From Bacteroidaceae bacterium (GTDB lineage: Bacteria > Bacteroidota > Bacteroidia > Bacteroidales > Bacteroidaceae): 6,899 nt of DNA. Every line of letters starts with the position of its first letter. Position 1 is the stretch's first letter. Both the position numbers and the translations under genes were made by a program. Location of the stretch: the NCBI GenBank assembly GCA_017472905.1, contig JAFUNW010000369.1, positions 1-6,899 on the forward strand, in the 5' to 3' direction. Below the pieces are notes generated by a model. It was not told where the DNA came from, did not search any database, and saw only the letters and a list, made by a program, of their open reading frames with translations. Shown in pieces: positions 5,878 to 6,899 of the stretch.

Positions 5878-6899
5878 TTAAAATTCTTTTACTAGCATGA
5901 TGGCTGCTGCATATTTTCCCTTCCTAAAAGCTTCAGGGGTATCGTCATATTCAAAATTTACAACATAAAATTTGTTCTTTGCAGGACCATCTGCTGACCA
6001 AAATTTGGTTTTAAGTCCTAATTCATCTTTGTATTTACGTATATTCTCCAATTCTTTAGTATGAGGATAACGCCAACGATTGTCCGATTTAACAATAGAA
6101 ATGGTGTTATTTGACAAATCTATAATATCTTCCTTTGCTGTAAGATCTGGGTTATCTATATGTAAGAGAAGTCCATGCATGCCATTAGTCCAAGCTAATT
6201 TAAAACCACCTATATCTTCACCAATCTCCCATTCTTTAAACCCTAATCCTACGGCAAGTAATTTGGCCGCAAGCTCTTGATTTTTTGCAGACAAATCTTT
6301 GATATTAAAGTCTGCACCGTTGATAGTAACAGTGGTTAAACTTTTACCTGTAGCTAATTCTGATAATTCACCTACAAGTGTATAGTAATCATTATTTTTC
6401 TTAACAGAGATACGGAGAATCTGCGAGAAACCTTCGAGCTCATGTATTGGCGCACGGCTCTCCATTTTTACATATTTGGACTGTATTTGGGCGATTTCAT
6501 CACGCTCAACATTCTTTGTTGAATCGAGAGCAGTACTCAACGTTATCCCCGGTGTTTTGGAGATATACCCATTTATAGATTCTCGAAGAAAGGATAATTT
6601 CTCATCAGATTCCACATTGTTTTTTGCAAAATAAACAGAGATTGATTGTTCGGGTATATAGTATCCCGACTCTTGAGGTCTTCCATTAAGGAGGTTGTCC
6701 AATGCATATCCAAGTTTATGATTGAGTTTGTTAAGTAATAATCGCTTGGCATCATCTGCATTGACTGCACTTGTTGTCTCACAATCTACCGACCATTGTC
6801 CCACAAAGTTATTTGCTTCAATAGCACTACCCAATCTTACAACACCATTTCCTTTGGCTTTATAGAATCCATTCACAACATCATCGTTTTTTATGTCAA
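5878..6899 (-). CDS. Probable envelope protein, CsgG/LpoB-like region plus DUF1566-like C-terminus (5'-truncated)
   Basis: The frame is open to the right edge. Upstream of the GTG at 6876 it continues as DIKNDDV, so that GTG is not a convincing start and the N-terminus with any signal peptide is missing. 339 complete codons are visible (numbered from base 6897). Residues about 85-215 have the pattern of CsgG/LpoB-like proteins: a strand (SISVYFAKN), a helix, a strand ITLSTALDS, an ERDEIAQIQSKYV helix, then GFSQILRISVKKN and YYTLVGELSELATGKS. Residues about 231-339 resemble DUF1566-type domains: MHGLLLH, WRYPHTKELENI, FWSADGP, a tyrosine-rich strand, and a closing AAAIMLVKEF. The N-terminal part, with a long helix near residues 47-72, I do not recognise. 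Both domain calls rest on motif pattern only. It is the first visible gene of the four-gene operon; its function is unknown, and an envelope-sensing or assembly role is inference. Confidence 0.7.
   Translation of the reverse strand, partial: DIKNDDVVNGFYKAKGNGVVRLGSAIEANNFVGQWSVDCETTSAVNADDAKRLLLNKLNHKLGYALDNLLNGRPQESGYYIPEQSISVYFAKNNVESDEKLSFLRESINGYISKTPGITLSTALDSTKNVERDEIAQIQSKYVKMESRAPIHELEGFSQILRISVKKNNDYYTLVGELSELATGKSLTTVTINGADFNIKDLSAKNQELAAKLLAVGLGFKEWEIGEDIGGFKLAWTNGMHGLLLHIDNPDLTAKEDIIDLSNNTISIVKSDNRWRYPHTKELENIRKYKDELGLKTKFWSADGPAKNKFYVVNFEYDDTPEAFRKGKYAAAIMLVKEF

Noticed and set aside
5359..6782. Short ORFs at 5359-5574, 6080-6280 (plus) and 6573-6782 (minus, other frame)
   Set aside because: All are shadows within the coding frames of the minus-strand operon and lack family resemblance.
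6874..6876. GTG as the start codon of the rightmost gene
   Set aside because: The frame is open upstream to the edge of the window and a GTG here would leave an exported-type protein without a signal peptide. The gene is better described as 5'-truncated.

Overview
The window looks like Bacteroidales chromosome (Bacteroides, Phocaeicola, Prevotella or a close relative). It is AT-rich, both promoters I can place use the Bacteroides-type -7 box TAnnTTTG, Shine-Dalgarno sequences are weak or absent, and the lipoproteins carry acidic residues just after the lipobox cysteine and use BACON and FN3-like domains typical of this phylum. The genus cannot be fixed from the sequence alone.

Layout: (1) 1-775, minus strand: the first 258 codons of chorismate synthase (aroC), running off the left edge. 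(2) 776-1202: a divergent intergenic region with a promoter for aroC on the minus strand and a good TTTG-N20-TAATTTTG promoter for the next gene on the plus strand. (3) 1203-2582, plus strand: a complete 459-residue PLP-dependent tryptophanase (tnaA), separated from its sister family tyrosine phenol-lyase by three substrate-pocket residues (Asp125, Ile381, His449). (4) 2583-2782: a convergent intergenic region with two intrinsic terminators, one ending tnaA and one near-perfect palindrome that can stop transcription from both sides. (5) 2783-6899, minus strand: four tightly packed genes separated by 11, 6 and 3 bases. In transcription order they encode a 5'-truncated protein with a CsgG/LpoB-like region and a DUF1566-like C-terminal domain; a 174-residue protein with a signal peptide and two further hydrophobic helices resembling DUF5683 proteins; a 112-residue lipoprotein consisting of one carboxypeptidase-regulatory-like beta domain; and a 736-residue lipoprotein with a carboxypeptidase-regulatory-like domain, a BACON domain and five FN3-like repeats.

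The left half is ordinary metabolism: chorismate synthase makes the precursor of tryptophan, and tryptophanase breaks tryptophan into indole, pyruvate and ammonia. The genes are divergent and show no sign of shared control. The right half is the less familiar part. All four products are predicted to be exported or envelope-anchored, and the spacing implies co-expression, so they probably form one envelope or cell-surface assembly. Its function is not readable from the sequence. I found no tRNA, rRNA, CRISPR array or insertion sequence.
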